A DNA stretch of 64,000 bases from Ruegeria atlantica (GCA_013032095.1 WQBJ01000021.1:1-64000), one strand, 5' to 3'; counted from the first letter of the stretch, positions 8,364-18,041 are shown. Translations and numbers: made by a program. Notes: a model not told the origin generated them from the letters alone.

Positions 8364-9398
8364 ATGACCGAAACCTCTCTCTCGAACCGGCAAAATCCGG
8401 ATAAAATCGCCGCGCGGGATTGGGTTTCGACGCTTGCCAAATACCGTGAGCCTAACCAGTGGCGCAGTTCCTTTGAACTGGGTGCCAGCATTATCCCGTT
8501 CTTTGTGCTTTGGGCGCTGTCCTGGATGGCGCTTTCCGTCAGCTACTGGTTGGCATTTGCGATTGCGGTCCTGAATGCGGCCTTCCTGCTGCGTCTCTTT
8601 GCAATACAGCATGATTGCGGGCACGGGGCGTTCTTCAAGAACCGGACGGTCAGTGACTGGGTCGGACGGGGGATCGGGGTGCTAACCTTGACACCGTATG
8701 ATGTCTGGCGCCGCACGCATTCTTACCATCACAACAGCTCGGGTAACTTGGACAAGCGGGGAATGGGCGATATCCACACGCTGACAGTGGCCGAGTACCA
8801 ATCCAAGACTCCTGTGAACCGGTTCTGGTATCGCGTTTACCGAAATCCCATCACTCTGTTCGTCCTTGGCCCCGGTTATTTGTTCCTGTTCCAAAACCGC
8901 CTACCGTTGGGGTTGACGGGTAGCGCTCGGTTCTGGTTCAGCGCGATGGGCACCAATGTCGCTATTCTGACCGCACTTTTGGCCGTTTACTACTTTGGCG
9001 GCCTGATGCCGGTCCTGTTGATCTTTCTGCCCTCAACCCTGATTGCGGCAACTGCCGGAGTATGGCTGTTTTATGTGCAGCACCAATTCGAAGAAACGCA
9101 TTGGGATTCGGACAAGGATTGGCAGTTGCACGAGGCGGCCCTGCACGGAAGCTCGCATTATATTCTGCCACCGGTGCTACAGTGGTTCAGTGCCAATATC
9201 GGCATCCACCACGTGCACCATCTGTACAGCCGTATTCCTTTCTACCGCCTGACCGAAGTGCTACGCGATCACGACGAGTTGGCAAACAGCAATCGGATGA
9301 CCATCCGTGAGAGCATTGCCAACGCGCGGTTGCACTTGTGGGACGAAAAACACCGCCGCTTGTTGTCCTTCGCCGAGGCTCGCGCATTGTATCAGTGA
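8364..9398 (+). CDS. Membrane fatty acid desaturase
   Basis: A 344-residue di-iron desaturase/hydroxylase-family membrane protein with all three histidine boxes: HDCGH near residue 89, HSYHH near 118 and HHVHH near 282. Four to six hydrophobic segments are visible. It probably introduces a double bond into membrane acyl chains; the position specificity cannot be told. It is cargo in the rplW/rplB gap, after the second rplW relic, and has no relic on its far side. Confidence 0.9.
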   Translation: MTETSLSNRQNPDKIAARDWVSTLAKYREPNQWRSSFELGASIIPFFVLWALSWMALSVSYWLAFAIAVLNAAFLLRLFAIQHDCGHGAFFKNRTVSDWVGRGIGVLTLTPYDVWRRTHSYHHNSSGNLDKRGMGDIHTLTVAEYQSKTPVNRFWYRVYRNPITLFVLGPGYLFLFQNRLPLGLTGSARFWFSAMGTNVAILTALLAVYYFGGLMPVLLIFLPSTLIAATAGVWLFYVQHQFEETHWDSDKDWQLHEAALHGSSHYILPPVLQWFSANIGIHHVHHLYSRIPFYRLTEVLRDHDELANSNRMTIRESIANARLHLWDEKHRRLLSFAEARALYQ

Positions 9399-9707
9399 AG
9401 TGGCTGATTACTTGGGTTCTTCTGGCTGTTTGCGTAAAACGGACTGATCGAGCGACTTGAGGAAATGAAACCCGGGGCAAATATTGCGTTACCTTTTTCT
9501 TCGGTCTCCATAAGAATCTTGGACCGCACCCTATAGACACCCACCCCCAACACTGCTAAACGCTCCCAATCTTGCGGCCTCGGATTCGTTCCGGGGCCTC
9601 TGATATTTGTAACCGGGGACCTTCGGGGCCCTATACCCTTGGCACCTACGGGGGCCTATCACATAGCAGGGAAGCCCCCTGCACTTGCTAAACGGAAGAC
9701 AGAAAGC
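9399..9707 (+). other. Non-coding gap before rplB, expected to hold its promoter
   Basis: There is no credible gene in these 309 bases. The rplB block needs a promoter here because a terminator lies upstream at 5906-5934. Candidate -10 boxes are CTATAGA (9531-9537) and CTATACC (9631-9637, with TTGTAA at 9607-9612 as a poorly spaced -35). Neither is convincing by eye. No rplW relic is visible in this stretch. Confidence 0.4.
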
Positions 9708-10550
9708 ATGGCACTCAAGTCGTACAAGCCGACGACGCCGGGCCAGCGCGGGCTGGTGCTGATCGACCGTTCGGAGCTTTGGAAAGGACGTCCGGTCAAG
9801 TCTCTCACAGAGGGTTTGACCAAATCGGGCGGCCGGAACAACACCGGACGGATCACTTCACGCCGCCGCGGCGGTGGCGCAAAGCGTCTCTACCGGATCG
9901 TTGACTTCAAACGGAATAAATTTGATGTCGCGGCAACCGTCGAGCGGATCGAATATGACCCGAACCGGACCGCATTCATCGCACTGGTAAAATACGAAGA
10001 CGGCGAGCAGGCATACATCCTGGCTCCGCAGCGTCTGGCTGTTGGTGACAAGGTCATCGCGTCGGCAAAGGCTGACATCAAGCCGGGCAATGCAATGCCG
10101 TTCTCGGGCATGCCAATCGGTACCATCGTCCACAACATCGAGATGAAGCCTGGTAAAGGCGGTCAGATCGCACGTGCGGCCGGTACTTACGCTCAGTTCG
10201 TTGGTCGCGATGGCGGCTACGCTCAGATCCGTCTGAGCTCGGGCGAGCTTCGCATGGTCCGTCAGGAATGCATGGCCACCGTTGGTGCCGTGTCCAACCC
10301 CGACAACTCGAACCAGAACCTCGGTAAAGCCGGTCGTATGCGCCACAAAGGCGTTCGTCCGTCGGTTCGTGGTGTTGCAATGAACCCGATCGATCACCCG
10401 CACGGTGGTGGTGAAGGTCGTACCTCGGGTGGCCGTACGCCGGTTACTCCGTGGGGTAAGGACACCAAGGGTAAGCGTACCCGCAACAAGAACAAAGCGT
10501 CCCAGAAGCTGATCATCCGCTCGCGGCACGCCAAGAAGAAGGGACGTTAA
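9708..10550 (+). CDS. rplB: 50S ribosomal protein L2 (uL2)
   Basis: A 280-residue L2, needed for subunit association and peptidyl transfer. The conserved [12 protein letters not shown] motif with its key histidine is intact. The start at 9708 (MALKSYKP) is chosen over an in-frame ATG at 9639 because L2 proteins begin at this point and AGAAAG precedes it. It heads a block rplB-rpsS-rplV-rpsC-rplP that is separated from rplW by cargo. Confidence 0.98.
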   Translation: MALKSYKPTTPGQRGLVLIDRSELWKGRPVKSLTEGLTKSGGRNNTGRITSRRRGGGAKRLYRIVDFKRNKFDVAATVERIEYDPNRTAFIALVKYEDGEQAYILAPQRLAVGDKVIASAKADIKPGNAMPFSGMPIGTIVHNIEMKPGKGGQIARAAGTYAQFVGRDGGYAQIRLSSGELRMVRQECMATVGAVSNPDNSNQNLGKAGRMRHKGVRPSVRGVAMNPIDHPHGGGEGRTSGGRTPVTPWGKDTKGKRTRNKNKASQKLIIRSRHAKKKGR

Positions 10551-10553
10551 TCT

Positions 10554-10832
10554 ATGTCTCGCTCTGTTTGGAAGGGTCCTTTCGTCGATGCTTACGTGCT
10601 GAAAAAAGCCGAAGCAGCGCGCGAGTCGGGCCGCAACGAAGTCATCAAAATCTGGTCGCGTCGTTCCACCATTCTGCCCCAGTTCGTGGGTCTGACCTTT
10701 GGTGTGTATAACGGCCAGAAGCATATCCCGGTAAACGTCTCGGAAGACATGATCGGTCAGAAGTTCGGTGAATACTCGCCGACCCGTACCTATTATGGCC
10801 ACGCCGCAGACAAAAAAGCGAAGCGGAAGTAA
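10554..10832 (+). CDS. rpsS: 30S ribosomal protein S19 (uS19)
   Basis: A 92-residue S19 located in the 30S head, contacting S13 and bridging to the 50S. Family features such as SVWKGPFVD at the start and [16 protein letters not shown] at the end are present. It begins three bases after rplB and is followed closely by rplV, as in the classic S10 operon. Confidence 0.98.
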   Translation: MSRSVWKGPFVDAYVLKKAEAARESGRNEVIKIWSRRSTILPQFVGLTFGVYNGQKHIPVNVSEDMIGQKFGEYSPTRTYYGHAADKKAKRK

Positions 10833-10835
10833 GTC

Positions 10836-11216
10836 ATGGGCAAGGAAAAGAACCCCCGCCGCGTGGCTGAAAACGAAGCAATGGCGAAAACGCGCATGCT
10901 TCGCACCAGCCCGCAGAAACTGAACCTGGTTGCGCAAATGATCCGCGGCAAGAAAGTTGAGAAGGCTCTGACCGACCTGACTTTCTCGAACAAGCGTGTC
11001 GCGCAGGACGTCAAGAAGTGCCTGCAGTCCGCAATCGCGAATGCCGAAAACAACCACAACCTGGACGTTGACGAGCTGATCGTCGCCGAAGCATGGGTTG
11101 GCAAGAACCTGGTCATGAAGCGCGGTCGTCCGCGTGCCCGTGGCCGTTTCGGCAAGATCATGAAGCCGTTCTCGGAGATCACCATCAAGGTGCGTCAAGT
11201 TGAGGAGCAAGCCTAA
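10836..11216 (+). CDS. rplV: 50S ribosomal protein L22 (uL22)
   Basis: A 126-residue L22 whose beta-hairpin ([11 protein letters not shown]) lines the exit tunnel near the macrolide site. The N-terminal [17 protein letters not shown] extension resembles other alphaproteobacterial L22 proteins. The stop codon shares one base with the rpsC start (TAATG). Confidence 0.98.
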   Translation: MGKEKNPRRVAENEAMAKTRMLRTSPQKLNLVAQMIRGKKVEKALTDLTFSNKRVAQDVKKCLQSAIANAENNHNLDVDELIVAEAWVGKNLVMKRGRPRARGRFGKIMKPFSEITIKVRQVEEQA

Positions 11217-11926
11217 TGGGTCATAAAGTAAATCCGATCGGCATGCGCCTGCAGGTCAACCGCACCTGGGACAGCCGCTGGTACGCCGACACCAAGGACT
11301 ACGGTGATCTTCTGCTGGAAGACCTCAAGATCCGTGAGTTCATCAACAAAGAGTGCAAGCAGGCCGGTGTTGCCCGTGTGATCATCGAACGTCCGCACAA
11401 GAAGTGCCGCGTCACGATCCACACCGCACGTCCCGGTGTCATCATCGGCAAGAAAGGTGCAGACATCGAAGTTCTGCGCAAAAAGCTTGCTCGTATGACT
11501 GACAGCGAACTGCACCTGAACATCGTCGAAGTGCGCAAGCCCGAGCTTGACGCGCAGCTGGTTGCCGAGTCCATCGCTCAGCAGCTGGAGCGCCGCGTCT
11601 CGTTCCGCCGCGCGATGAAGCGGTCGGTTCAGAACGCCATGCGCATGGGCGCCCTGGGTATCCGGGTGAACGTCGCTGGCCGTCTGGGCGGCGCCGAAAT
11701 CGCACGGACCGAGTGGTACCGCGAAGGCCGCGTGCCTCTGCACACCCTGCGTGCCGACATCGATTACGCACATGCCGAAGCGATGACCCCCTACGGGATC
11801 ATCGGGATCAAGGTCTGGATCTTCAAAGGTGAGATCATGGAGCACGATCCGCAGGCACGTGACCGTAAAGCACAGGAACTCCAGGACGGCCCTGCACCTC
11901 GTGGTGCTGGTGGCGGTCGTCGCTAA
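11216..11926 (+). CDS. rpsC: 30S ribosomal protein S3 (uS3)
   Basis: A 236-residue S3 with the KH RNA-binding motif ([11 protein letters not shown]) and the C-terminal domain ([18 protein letters not shown]). It lines the mRNA entry tunnel with S4 and S5. The C-terminus ends in a Gly/Arg-rich tail. A GGAGGG site between it and rplP indicates continued translation of the block. Confidence 0.98.
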   Translation: MGHKVNPIGMRLQVNRTWDSRWYADTKDYGDLLLEDLKIREFINKECKQAGVARVIIERPHKKCRVTIHTARPGVIIGKKGADIEVLRKKLARMTDSELHLNIVEVRKPELDAQLVAESIAQQLERRVSFRRAMKRSVQNAMRMGALGIRVNVAGRLGGAEIARTEWYREGRVPLHTLRADIDYAHAEAMTPYGIIGIKVWIFKGEIMEHDPQARDRKAQELQDGPAPRGAGGGRR

Positions 11927-11938
11927 GGAGGGAAAGAT

Positions 11939-12352
11939 ATGCTTCAACCAAAGCGTACTAAATTCCGCAAGATGCACAAAGGCCGGATCAAGGGTCTCGC
12001 CAAAGGCGGCTCTGATCTGAACTTTGGCACCTACGGCCTGAAAGCTCTTGAGCCTGAGCGTGTAACTGCACGCCAGATCGAAGCTGCACGTCGTGCCATG
12101 ACGCGTCACATGAAGCGTCAGGGTCGTGTCTGGATCCGCATCTTCCCCGACACTCCGGTCACTGCAAAGCCGATCGAAGTTCGTATGGGTAAAGGTAAAG
12201 GTTCGGTCGACCGCTGGGCATGCAAAGTCAAGCCTGGCCGCGTGATGTTCGAGATCGACGGCGTCAATGACGACATCGCCCGCGAGGCCCTGCGCCTGGC
12301 TGCGATGAAGCTGCCGATCAAGACCCGCGTTGTGGTTCGCGAAGACTGGTAA
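11939..12352 (+). CDS. rplP: 50S ribosomal protein L16 (uL16)
   Basis: A 137-residue L16 near the A site, needed for late 50S assembly. It contains the [14 protein letters not shown] start and the arginine-containing [14 protein letters not shown] segment. It is the last gene of this block. Normally rpmC follows within a few bases; here a terminator and about 6 kb of other genes come first. Confidence 0.98.
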   Translation: MLQPKRTKFRKMHKGRIKGLAKGGSDLNFGTYGLKALEPERVTARQIEAARRAMTRHMKRQGRVWIRIFPDTPVTAKPIEVRMGKGKGSVDRWACKVKPGRVMFEIDGVNDDIAREALRLAAMKLPIKTRVVVREDW

Positions 12353-12384
12353 GGCGATGGGGTGTATCCCCAGCCTAAGAATCG

Positions 12385-12416
12385 AAACCCCCGTCGGGAA
12401 ACCGGCGGGGGTTTTC
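12385..12416 (+). terminator. Terminator after rplP
   Basis: A 13-base-pair stem with one G.T wobble (12385-12397 with 12402-12414, loop GAAA) is followed by a T-rich tail. It ends the rplB-rplP transcription unit and separates it from the 6 kb insertion. Confidence 0.93.
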
Positions 12417-12489
12417 TTTTGGTTCTGCTTTTTGTGATTATGCGGGTCGTGATAAAAGTCGACCTGCGCCCAAGGAATGGGAGGGTATT

Positions 12490-13038
12490 ATGGTTCAACT
12501 GCGTAAGAAGGTATTCATCAAGGAAGTCATAGCCACGGATCAATTAGGCCAACCCTGCGATCCGATCAGCCGCGTTGCGGTCCTTGCAGTCGTTCAGAAC
12601 CCTCTGGCCGGTACGTTTTCCGAGGACTTGTCCGCGTTGTTCGAGATTGGTGGCGCTTTGGGCACGAACCTCGCCGCCGAAGCGGTGGCGCAACTGGACG
12701 GCACGCCGGTTTCATACGGCAAGGCTGCAATTGTCGGTGCAAATGGCGACCTTGAGCAGGGCGGGGCGGTGATCCACCCCAAGCTTGGCGCGCCCATGCG
12801 CGCAGCAGCCGGTGGCGGAGAAGCGGTGATACCTTCCAATGCCAAGCTGGGCGCACCGGGCTGTGCGATCGACCTGCCGTTGGGGCACAAGGACGACCCG
12901 TGGTCGTTTGACCATTTCGACACAATGACGCTGAGCATTCCCGATGCGCCGAAACCGGATGAGATCGTTTTATGTTTGGCCTATGCCGACGGCGGACGCC
13001 CAATTCCCAGATGCGGGAAAGGGCCTGTGAAAACCTGA
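12490..13038 (+). CDS. Amino acid synthesis family protein (AA_synth, DUF1185)
   Basis: A 182-residue protein with hallmarks of the PF06684/DUF1185 family: AVLAVVQNPLAGTFSEDLS, YGKAAIVGANGDLEQGGAVIHP, a GAPMRAAAGGGEAVIPS segment, GAPGCAIDLPLGHKDDPW and a DEIVLCLAYADGGRP end. The biochemical role of the family is poorly defined. A GGAGGG site is eight bases before the ATG. It is the first cargo gene after rplP and appears monocistronic. Confidence 0.8.
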   Translation: MVQLRKKVFIKEVIATDQLGQPCDPISRVAVLAVVQNPLAGTFSEDLSALFEIGGALGTNLAAEAVAQLDGTPVSYGKAAIVGANGDLEQGGAVIHPKLGAPMRAAAGGGEAVIPSNAKLGAPGCAIDLPLGHKDDPWSFDHFDTMTLSIPDAPKPDEIVLCLAYADGGRPIPRCGKGPVKT

Positions 13039-13238
13039 GTCCGGCCTTGCGGCTATTTTCCAACGCGCGGTCAGAAAAACAGGGTTGAAGGGTGGTAACT
13101 CGCCAGCATCGGTGAAATGAAGCGCGCGTCAGCTTCGCCCCTGTTGGAATCGGCTTTGCGAATGCAACCGCGCCGATTCAGTCCGGACGAGCAAGCAGAG
13201 AACACTTCTGGTACTCAGTGACAGAACCGAGAGATACA

Positions 13239-13724
13239 ATGGGCCTCACATGCCGGGACGTTATGGTCCCAACCGAAAAACAACAGACAATTCACCCCGA
13301 TGACACCGTCGCCAAAGCGTTCGATATCATTCGGGACAGCCGGGCAAGATTTCTCCCGGTCGTGGACGAGAACGGAATATTTGTGGGTGCTTTCACAGCC
13401 CCGACGCTGATCAAGATGATCCTTCCGAAGGCAGCGCTGATAGGCAGGAGTTCGGATGCACGTGTTCCAATCAGCAACCTCAGCTTTATGGACCTGACCA
13501 AAGAGGATTTTCGGAAGGAAATCGAGCAACTGAATGAAGAGCGGGTGGGGGACCATTTGTCAAACCCGGCCAACATTCCTGTCGCCGCCCCAGATACACC
13601 GGTGATGGAGGGCATCTTCCTGATCCACAAGTTCAAGCGCCACGTCTTCCTGGTCGAGCCGGAAACCAAACGTTTCGTCGGCACCGTCAGCCCGAACTCG
13701 CTGATTGATCACGCGCTGAGTTAA
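13239..13724 (+). CDS. CBS-domain protein beside nhaD
   Basis: About 161 residues with two CBS-like halves: TCRDVMVPTEKQQTIHPDDTV...FLPVVDENGIFVGAFT, and a second (IPVAAPDTPVMEGIFLIHKF...VGTVS). CBS pairs usually bind adenine nucleotides and regulate a partner. The gene ends 23 bases before nhaD, which suggests it senses energy or ionic state for the antiporter; that is inference. A GTG at 13218 is an alternative start, but the ATG at 13239 has the better ribosome site (GAGAG). Confidence 0.75.
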   Translation: MGLTCRDVMVPTEKQQTIHPDDTVAKAFDIIRDSRARFLPVVDENGIFVGAFTAPTLIKMILPKAALIGRSSDARVPISNLSFMDLTKEDFRKEIEQLNEERVGDHLSNPANIPVAAPDTPVMEGIFLIHKFKRHVFLVEPETKRFVGTVSPNSLIDHALS

Positions 13725-13747
13725 CCCCTACATACCGGATCAGAAAA

Positions 13748-15115
13748 TTGACCGAACATTCCGTTTCGTATGGAGAACACGCGTTCTCCGTTCCTCAACT
13801 ATTGGGCATTGATCCCTTGTGGGTCGCTACTGGCATTCTTGTTGCCGTCTACGCTGTGCTGATCACCGAAAAGGTGAACCGCGCCATTCTTGCGATGCTG
13901 GGCGCATCCTTGATGGTGCTCTTTGGTATTCTCAACCAGGAACAGGCCGTGGCTGGCGTGGACGCCAACACTCTGGCGCTGTTGATCGGCATGATGGTGA
14001 TCGTTGGGATCACCAGCAAATGTGGGTTGTTCCAATACGTCGCAATCAAAGCGTCCAAAGTCGTCAAGGCCAACCCGACCGGCATCCTTATCATGCTGAC
14101 TCTGATCACGGCGGTCTTCTCGGCTTTGCTGGACAACGTCACTACGGTGCTGCTGATCGCGCCGATCACGTTGCTGATCACCGATGCGCTGGAAACGCCG
14201 GTGTTTCCGTTTTTCTTTGCCGAGATTCTGGCGTCGAACGTGGGCGGTACCGCTACCCTGATCGGTGACCCGCCGAACATCATCATCGGCTCGGCAGCGG
14301 GCCTCAGCTTCAACGAATTCGTGGTCAACCTGGCCCCGATCTCGGCCATCTGTCTGGTGGTGCTGACTGCTATCATCTACCTGATGAACCGCCGCACGTT
14401 GGCGGCCATCCCGAAATCGGCCAGCGAAAAAATCATGCGCTTCAATGAAGACGAAGCGATTACCGATGTACGCCTGATGATCAAGTCTCTGGCAGTTCTG
14501 GCGCTGGTTCTGTTGGGCTTCACTCTGGGCCACAGCTATGGCATTCAGCCCGGAACATCAGCGCTGGCAGGTGCGGCGCTGCTAATGCTGCTGGCTTATG
14601 GACATCAGCACGGCGAAGAGCAGTCTGAATCCGTCCACCACATCTTTGGTGAAGTTGAGTGGGTCACCATCTTTTTCTTTGGTGGCTTGTTCGTAATCGT
14701 CGCCGGTGTCGAGCATGTTGGTCTACTGGAGTTCTTTGGCCAGAAGGTTCTGGAACTGACTGAAGGCGATATGATGTGGACCGCGTTCTTCATCTTCTGG
14801 GCCTCGGGCATCTTGTCGGCTATCTTGGACAACATCCCCTTCGTGGCCACGATGATCCCGCTGATCGAATCCACAGCTGACACGTTCGGCGGCCCCGACG
14901 CGATCGAACCTCTGTGGTGGTCACTTGCTCTGGGCGCATGTCTGGGAGGCAACGGTACTCTGCTCGGTGCCAGCGCCAACCTGACCGTCGCGGCGTTTGC
15001 CGAGAAAGCCAAACAACCCATCGGCTTCGTCAAGTTCGCGATCATGGCCTTCCCGATCATGATCCTGACTCTGATGATCGCCAACGTCTATATTTGGCTG
15101 CGTTACTTCTATTAA
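13748..15115 (+). CDS. nhaD: NhaD-type Na+/H+ antiporter (ion transporter superfamily)
   Basis: A 455-residue inner-membrane protein with about 12 hydrophobic segments. It carries the paired IT-superfamily motifs: SALLDNVTTVLLIAPI and SNVGGTATLIGDPPNIIIG in the first half, AILDNIPFVATMIPLI and GACLGGNGTLLGASAN in the second. NhaD antiporters export sodium, common in marine bacteria. The start is TTG. It forms a likely operon with the CBS gene just upstream. Confidence 0.85.
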   Translation: MTEHSVSYGEHAFSVPQLLGIDPLWVATGILVAVYAVLITEKVNRAILAMLGASLMVLFGILNQEQAVAGVDANTLALLIGMMVIVGITSKCGLFQYVAIKASKVVKANPTGILIMLTLITAVFSALLDNVTTVLLIAPITLLITDALETPVFPFFFAEILASNVGGTATLIGDPPNIIIGSAAGLSFNEFVVNLAPISAICLVVLTAIIYLMNRRTLAAIPKSASEKIMRFNEDEAITDVRLMIKSLAVLALVLLGFTLGHSYGIQPGTSALAGAALLMLLAYGHQHGEEQSESVHHIFGEVEWVTIFFFGGLFVIVAGVEHVGLLEFFGQKVLELTEGDMMWTAFFIFWASGILSAILDNIPFVATMIPLIESTADTFGGPDAIEPLWWSLALGACLGGNGTLLGASANLTVAAFAEKAKQPIGFVKFAIMAFPIMILTLMIANVYIWLRYFY

Positions 15116-15188
15116 GTCGCACCCGACCAGCCGCTTTTCTGTGGCGGCTGGTCTCGCACTTGTGTTTTCGCTGGGCTATAGCCGGGAC

Positions 15189-15809
15189 ATGGCACAGATT
15201 GAATCGCTCTTCGTTACCCGTCTCTACCGCGCAGCTTTGTCCGAGTTTGATCCCAAGATCGACCCGGAGGAGTTGGAAAGCTCTTGCCTTGTCATTGCCG
15301 AGGATGATGAGGCCGGGCAGGATTGGTGTGAAGAGAACGGCTATCCCGGTTACACCAGCTATGCCTCGCTGACCGATCTGCCATGGCGGTTCCCGATCTT
15401 CGCCGATCTGGTCACGGCGCTGGATCAGCATGTGGCGGCCTTTGCCAAAGATTTGGAGTTTGATCTGGGCGAAGGCGAGCTGAAGCTCGAAGACCTGTGG
15501 ATCAACATCCTTCCCGAGGGCGGGATGCATTCCAGCCATCTGCACCCGCACAGCGTGATTTCGGGCACGACCTATGTGTCGATGCCCGAAGGAGCTAGCG
15601 CCTTGAAGCTGGAAGACCCCCGTTCAGGCCGAATGATGGCCGCGCCGACGCGCCTTAAAGGCGGGCGACGCGATCTACAGCCGTTCATCTATATGAAGCC
15701 GAAAGTTGGGGATGTCCTGCTTTGGGAAAGCTGGCTGCGCCACGAAGTGCCGATGAACATGGCCGAAGAAGAGCGGATTTCGGTCAGTTTCAATTACAAG
15801 TGGGAGTAG
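15189..15809 (+). CDS. Putative 2OG-Fe(II) oxygenase (TIGR02466-like)
   Basis: A 206-residue protein of the PF13759/TIGR02466 type. The facial-triad-like residues appear as SHLHPHSVISGTTYVS, a second His in WLRHEVPMN and the Arg/Asn-containing ISVSFNYKWE end. The ATG at 15189 is preferred to a GTG at 15141 because similarity to the family begins at MAQIESLF. The substrate is unknown. A decayed copy of the last two thirds lies at 17461-17863, beyond two minus-strand genes. Confidence 0.75.
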   Translation: MAQIESLFVTRLYRAALSEFDPKIDPEELESSCLVIAEDDEAGQDWCEENGYPGYTSYASLTDLPWRFPIFADLVTALDQHVAAFAKDLEFDLGEGELKLEDLWINILPEGGMHSSHLHPHSVISGTTYVSMPEGASALKLEDPRSGRMMAAPTRLKGGRRDLQPFIYMKPKVGDVLLWESWLRHEVPMNMAEEERISVSFNYKWE

Positions 15810-15845
15810 GGAAGGTCACGCTAAGGGCCCAAGCAGCATCTGCTA

Positions 15846-16355
15846 TTAGTTCTCTCGGCGGGAGGCTGGGCGCTCAACCCAAATTCTCTGACCTTTTGGC
15901 GCATCAAGATTGACGCGAACGATTTTCTTTACGGTCTTATCGACCGGGTCGGCGCGCAAAAAGCTACATTCTCGGGTTGGCAGATTTCCTGGCTTTCTGA
16001 TCCATCGGGACATCATAGTCCCAATGCCTTTGTACGGGGCAATCAGGTCCACGATCCAAAATCTGTCGCCTGCACACCAGTCGGCTGCTGACAGCCCCTC
16101 GCCACTGATAAAGCGACGCTCTGCGTCCGCGGTGAGCCGAGCCCAAGTCAAAAGTCCACGCGGTACATCCTGAAAGCGAAAAATCTGAAACTGCTTGTTG
16201 TCTATGGCCGGCTCAAATGCCTCGCGAAACTTGGCAAGCGGCAGCCCCTGATACAAGTTGCTGCGCATTGCGAGAAATAGAAACTCCCCCATAATCCGCT
16301 GTTTTTCAGGGCTTGGAAATTCCGACGATGGCTCAGGCATGGATCTGGAGGTCAT
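15846..16355 (-). CDS. HlyC-like toxin-activating lysine acyltransferase with altered catalytic residue
   Basis: About 169 residues resembling RTX-toxin acyltransferases, which move an acyl chain from acyl-ACP to toxin lysines. LTWARLTADAERRF, SAADWCAGDRFWIVDLIAPY and FLRADP match HlyC segments. The Asp of the catalytic pair aligns at residue 103 (IVDLIAPY), but the position of HlyC His23 is Tyr35 (SNLYQG). It may therefore be inactive or use another base. The start at 16355 overlaps the stop of the Hint gene (TGATG), so the two are translationally coupled. No RTX toxin gene is seen nearby. Confidence 0.7.
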   Translation of the reverse strand: MTSRSMPEPSSEFPSPEKQRIMGEFLFLAMRSNLYQGLPLAKFREAFEPAIDNKQFQIFRFQDVPRGLLTWARLTADAERRFISGEGLSAADWCAGDRFWIVDLIAPYKGIGTMMSRWIRKPGNLPTRECSFLRADPVDKTVKKIVRVNLDAPKGQRIWVERPASRREN

Positions 16356-17320
16356 CAGTGTGCCGTTGGCGATTTCGCTTGTTGAATGCACACCAAGGCG
16401 CTGGTTTCGTTTCTGGTAAGAACAGGAGCCGCAGTAACCCAAATATTGGCCTTGTTTTTCAGCTCTGGAAAAAGTTCGAACAATTCATCACGCGTCGCAT
16501 CGTTCAAGCTGTTGGTTGCAGTGGCGCCGGGGTAGAAACTCTCGCTCCATGCTCCGTTTGAGAACAGAATTTCATGCTGATCGAACATGATGTGGTAATA
16601 GGTGACGCTGTCGCAGTTACTTTCAACAACAGAGTGCCCGTCGAGCAAGCCTTTCGCCGGAACCAACGCTTCATCAAGGCCGAACAACAGCTGAACGGAT
16701 GCGTTGGATATGAAGACCCGGTGCTGTGGCGAAACGGTCAAATCCGAAGAAGGCTGTGTCGGGCCAAGAGCTCCCGCTCGAATGCAGATTGGTCTCAGAT
16801 GCGCATGATCGGCAAGTTCATTGCCGCTAAGAGTACGAGATCCGATCCACATAATCGGTTTGGGACCATTCTCCAGTGTATTAACTCGATCACCAACTCT
16901 GAGCGTTTCGACAGGTCGTAAACCCTCCGGCGTATCGATCAGTGTGTTCTCGGCAAAGCAGACAAAATTGATGAAAACCGTGTCGGCGGGGTCTCCTTCT
17001 CCCGAGACGACAAACGTGACTTGCGCGCCGAATACAACGTCTGAATCAGCGGTATCAAATGTAAAGGTGTAGACACCGGTGGCCTGATCGACCGAGAGGC
17101 TGCCGCCGAAGTCAGACGTATTCCCTGCATCTACAATTGTGAAAGGAGAGCCGTCGGCACCGAACGTAGCATCGAAATCCATTACCACGGTCACCACGCC
17201 ATCGTAGTCTGTGAAGTCGATGTCGTCGAGCGTCCAGACATCCAGGTTTCCAGTGCCGCTACCTGTGAAGCCAATAGGGCTGCCATCAACCGTAGCCGAA
17301 ACCATACTTATGTTGGCCAT
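16355..17320 (-). CDS. Hint-domain (Hedgehog/intein-like) protein
   Basis: About 321 residues. An N-terminal beta-rich region with many Asp, Thr and Gly (roughly residues 1-120) is followed by a Hint_2-type module beginning CFAENTLIDTPEGLRPVETL and including LTVSPQHRVFIS, the TxxH block of Hint domains. Such domains can cleave at their N-terminal Cys. Here the Cys and following region are intact, so self-cleavage is possible. A GTG at 17374 would add 18 residues. It is coupled to the acyltransferase gene downstream. Both lie between the intact oxygenase gene and its relic. Confidence 0.8.
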   Translation of the reverse strand: MANISMVSATVDGSPIGFTGSGTGNLDVWTLDDIDFTDYDGVVTVVMDFDATFGADGSPFTIVDAGNTSDFGGSLSVDQATGVYTFTFDTADSDVVFGAQVTFVVSGEGDPADTVFINFVCFAENTLIDTPEGLRPVETLRVGDRVNTLENGPKPIMWIGSRTLSGNELADHAHLRPICIRAGALGPTQPSSDLTVSPQHRVFISNASVQLLFGLDEALVPAKGLLDGHSVVESNCDSVTYYHIMFDQHEILFSNGAWSESFYPGATATNSLNDATRDELFELFPELKNKANIWVTAAPVLTRNETSALVCIQQAKSPTAH

Positions 17321-17460
17321 ATCAGTGTCCAGTTCAGGTGAGAATTTGACGACCTTCTTTCGCAAATAACACACGCGAAGTGGTCATGCACGAAGCATAA
17401 AGCTATTCGAATGGTGATAGATGCAGGCATGTAACGGGTGGATGCTTTGAATATAGCAAC

Positions 17461-17863
17461 AGTCTTCGCCAATCTGGATGCGGCGCTGGATCCGCGAGTG
17501 GCGACCTTTGCCAAGGACCTGGAGTTCGACCTGGGTAGGGGCGAACTGAAGCTCTAAAATTTGTGGATCAATATCCTGCCCGAAGGTGGGATGCATTCCA
17601 GCCACCTGCCTCCGCAAAGTGTGATCTGCGACACGACTTATGTGGCGCGATGCCGGAAGGGGCCAGCGCGTTGAATCTGGAAGACCCTCGCTCAGGCCGC
17701 ATGATGGCCGCCCCGACGCGCTTGAAAGGTTGGGGCGGGATTTTCAGCCATTCATCTAAATGAAACCACAGGTGGGGGACGTCCTGCTGTGGGAAAATTG
17801 GCTGCGCTACGAGGTGCCGATGAAGAGCGGATTTCGGTGAGCTTCAATTACAAATGGGAGTGA
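17461..17863 (+). pseudogene. Relic of the 3' part of the oxygenase gene
   Basis: Clearly homologous at the nucleotide level to 15399-15809, from IFADLVTALD to the final NYKWE and stop. It carries an in-frame stop (CTCTAA, about 17560), several frameshifts and a 13-base loss near 17819 compared with the intact gene. It has no start. Its place beyond the acyltransferase-Hint pair repeats the pattern seen with tuf and rplW. Confidence 0.9.
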
Positions 17864-18041
17864 AGCGCTGGTTTTGCCTGCACGCAATTTCCCTCAGATT
17901 GTCATAGATGACCAAGCTGCATTGATGAAAGTGACTTCCGCATGAATTGATTTTATGAGGTAAACTGCAAACTTGGGTTGTGTTTTGATCCAGTTGAAGG
18001 CAGCTGATGTGCCCATAAAGATCGGAAGGGTCATCGATTAA

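Noticed and set aside
5935-9700. An IS element or transposon as the cause of the rplW gap
   Set aside because: No transposase, terminal inverted repeats or short target duplications are visible. The repeated parts are gene 3' ends.
13039-13217. A relic of rplP or another gene end in the gap before the CBS gene
   Set aside because: No recognisable match to the end of rplP or the DUF1185 gene was seen by eye.
17461-17863. A second functional copy of the oxygenase
   Set aside because: In-frame stops, frameshifts and missing N-terminus.
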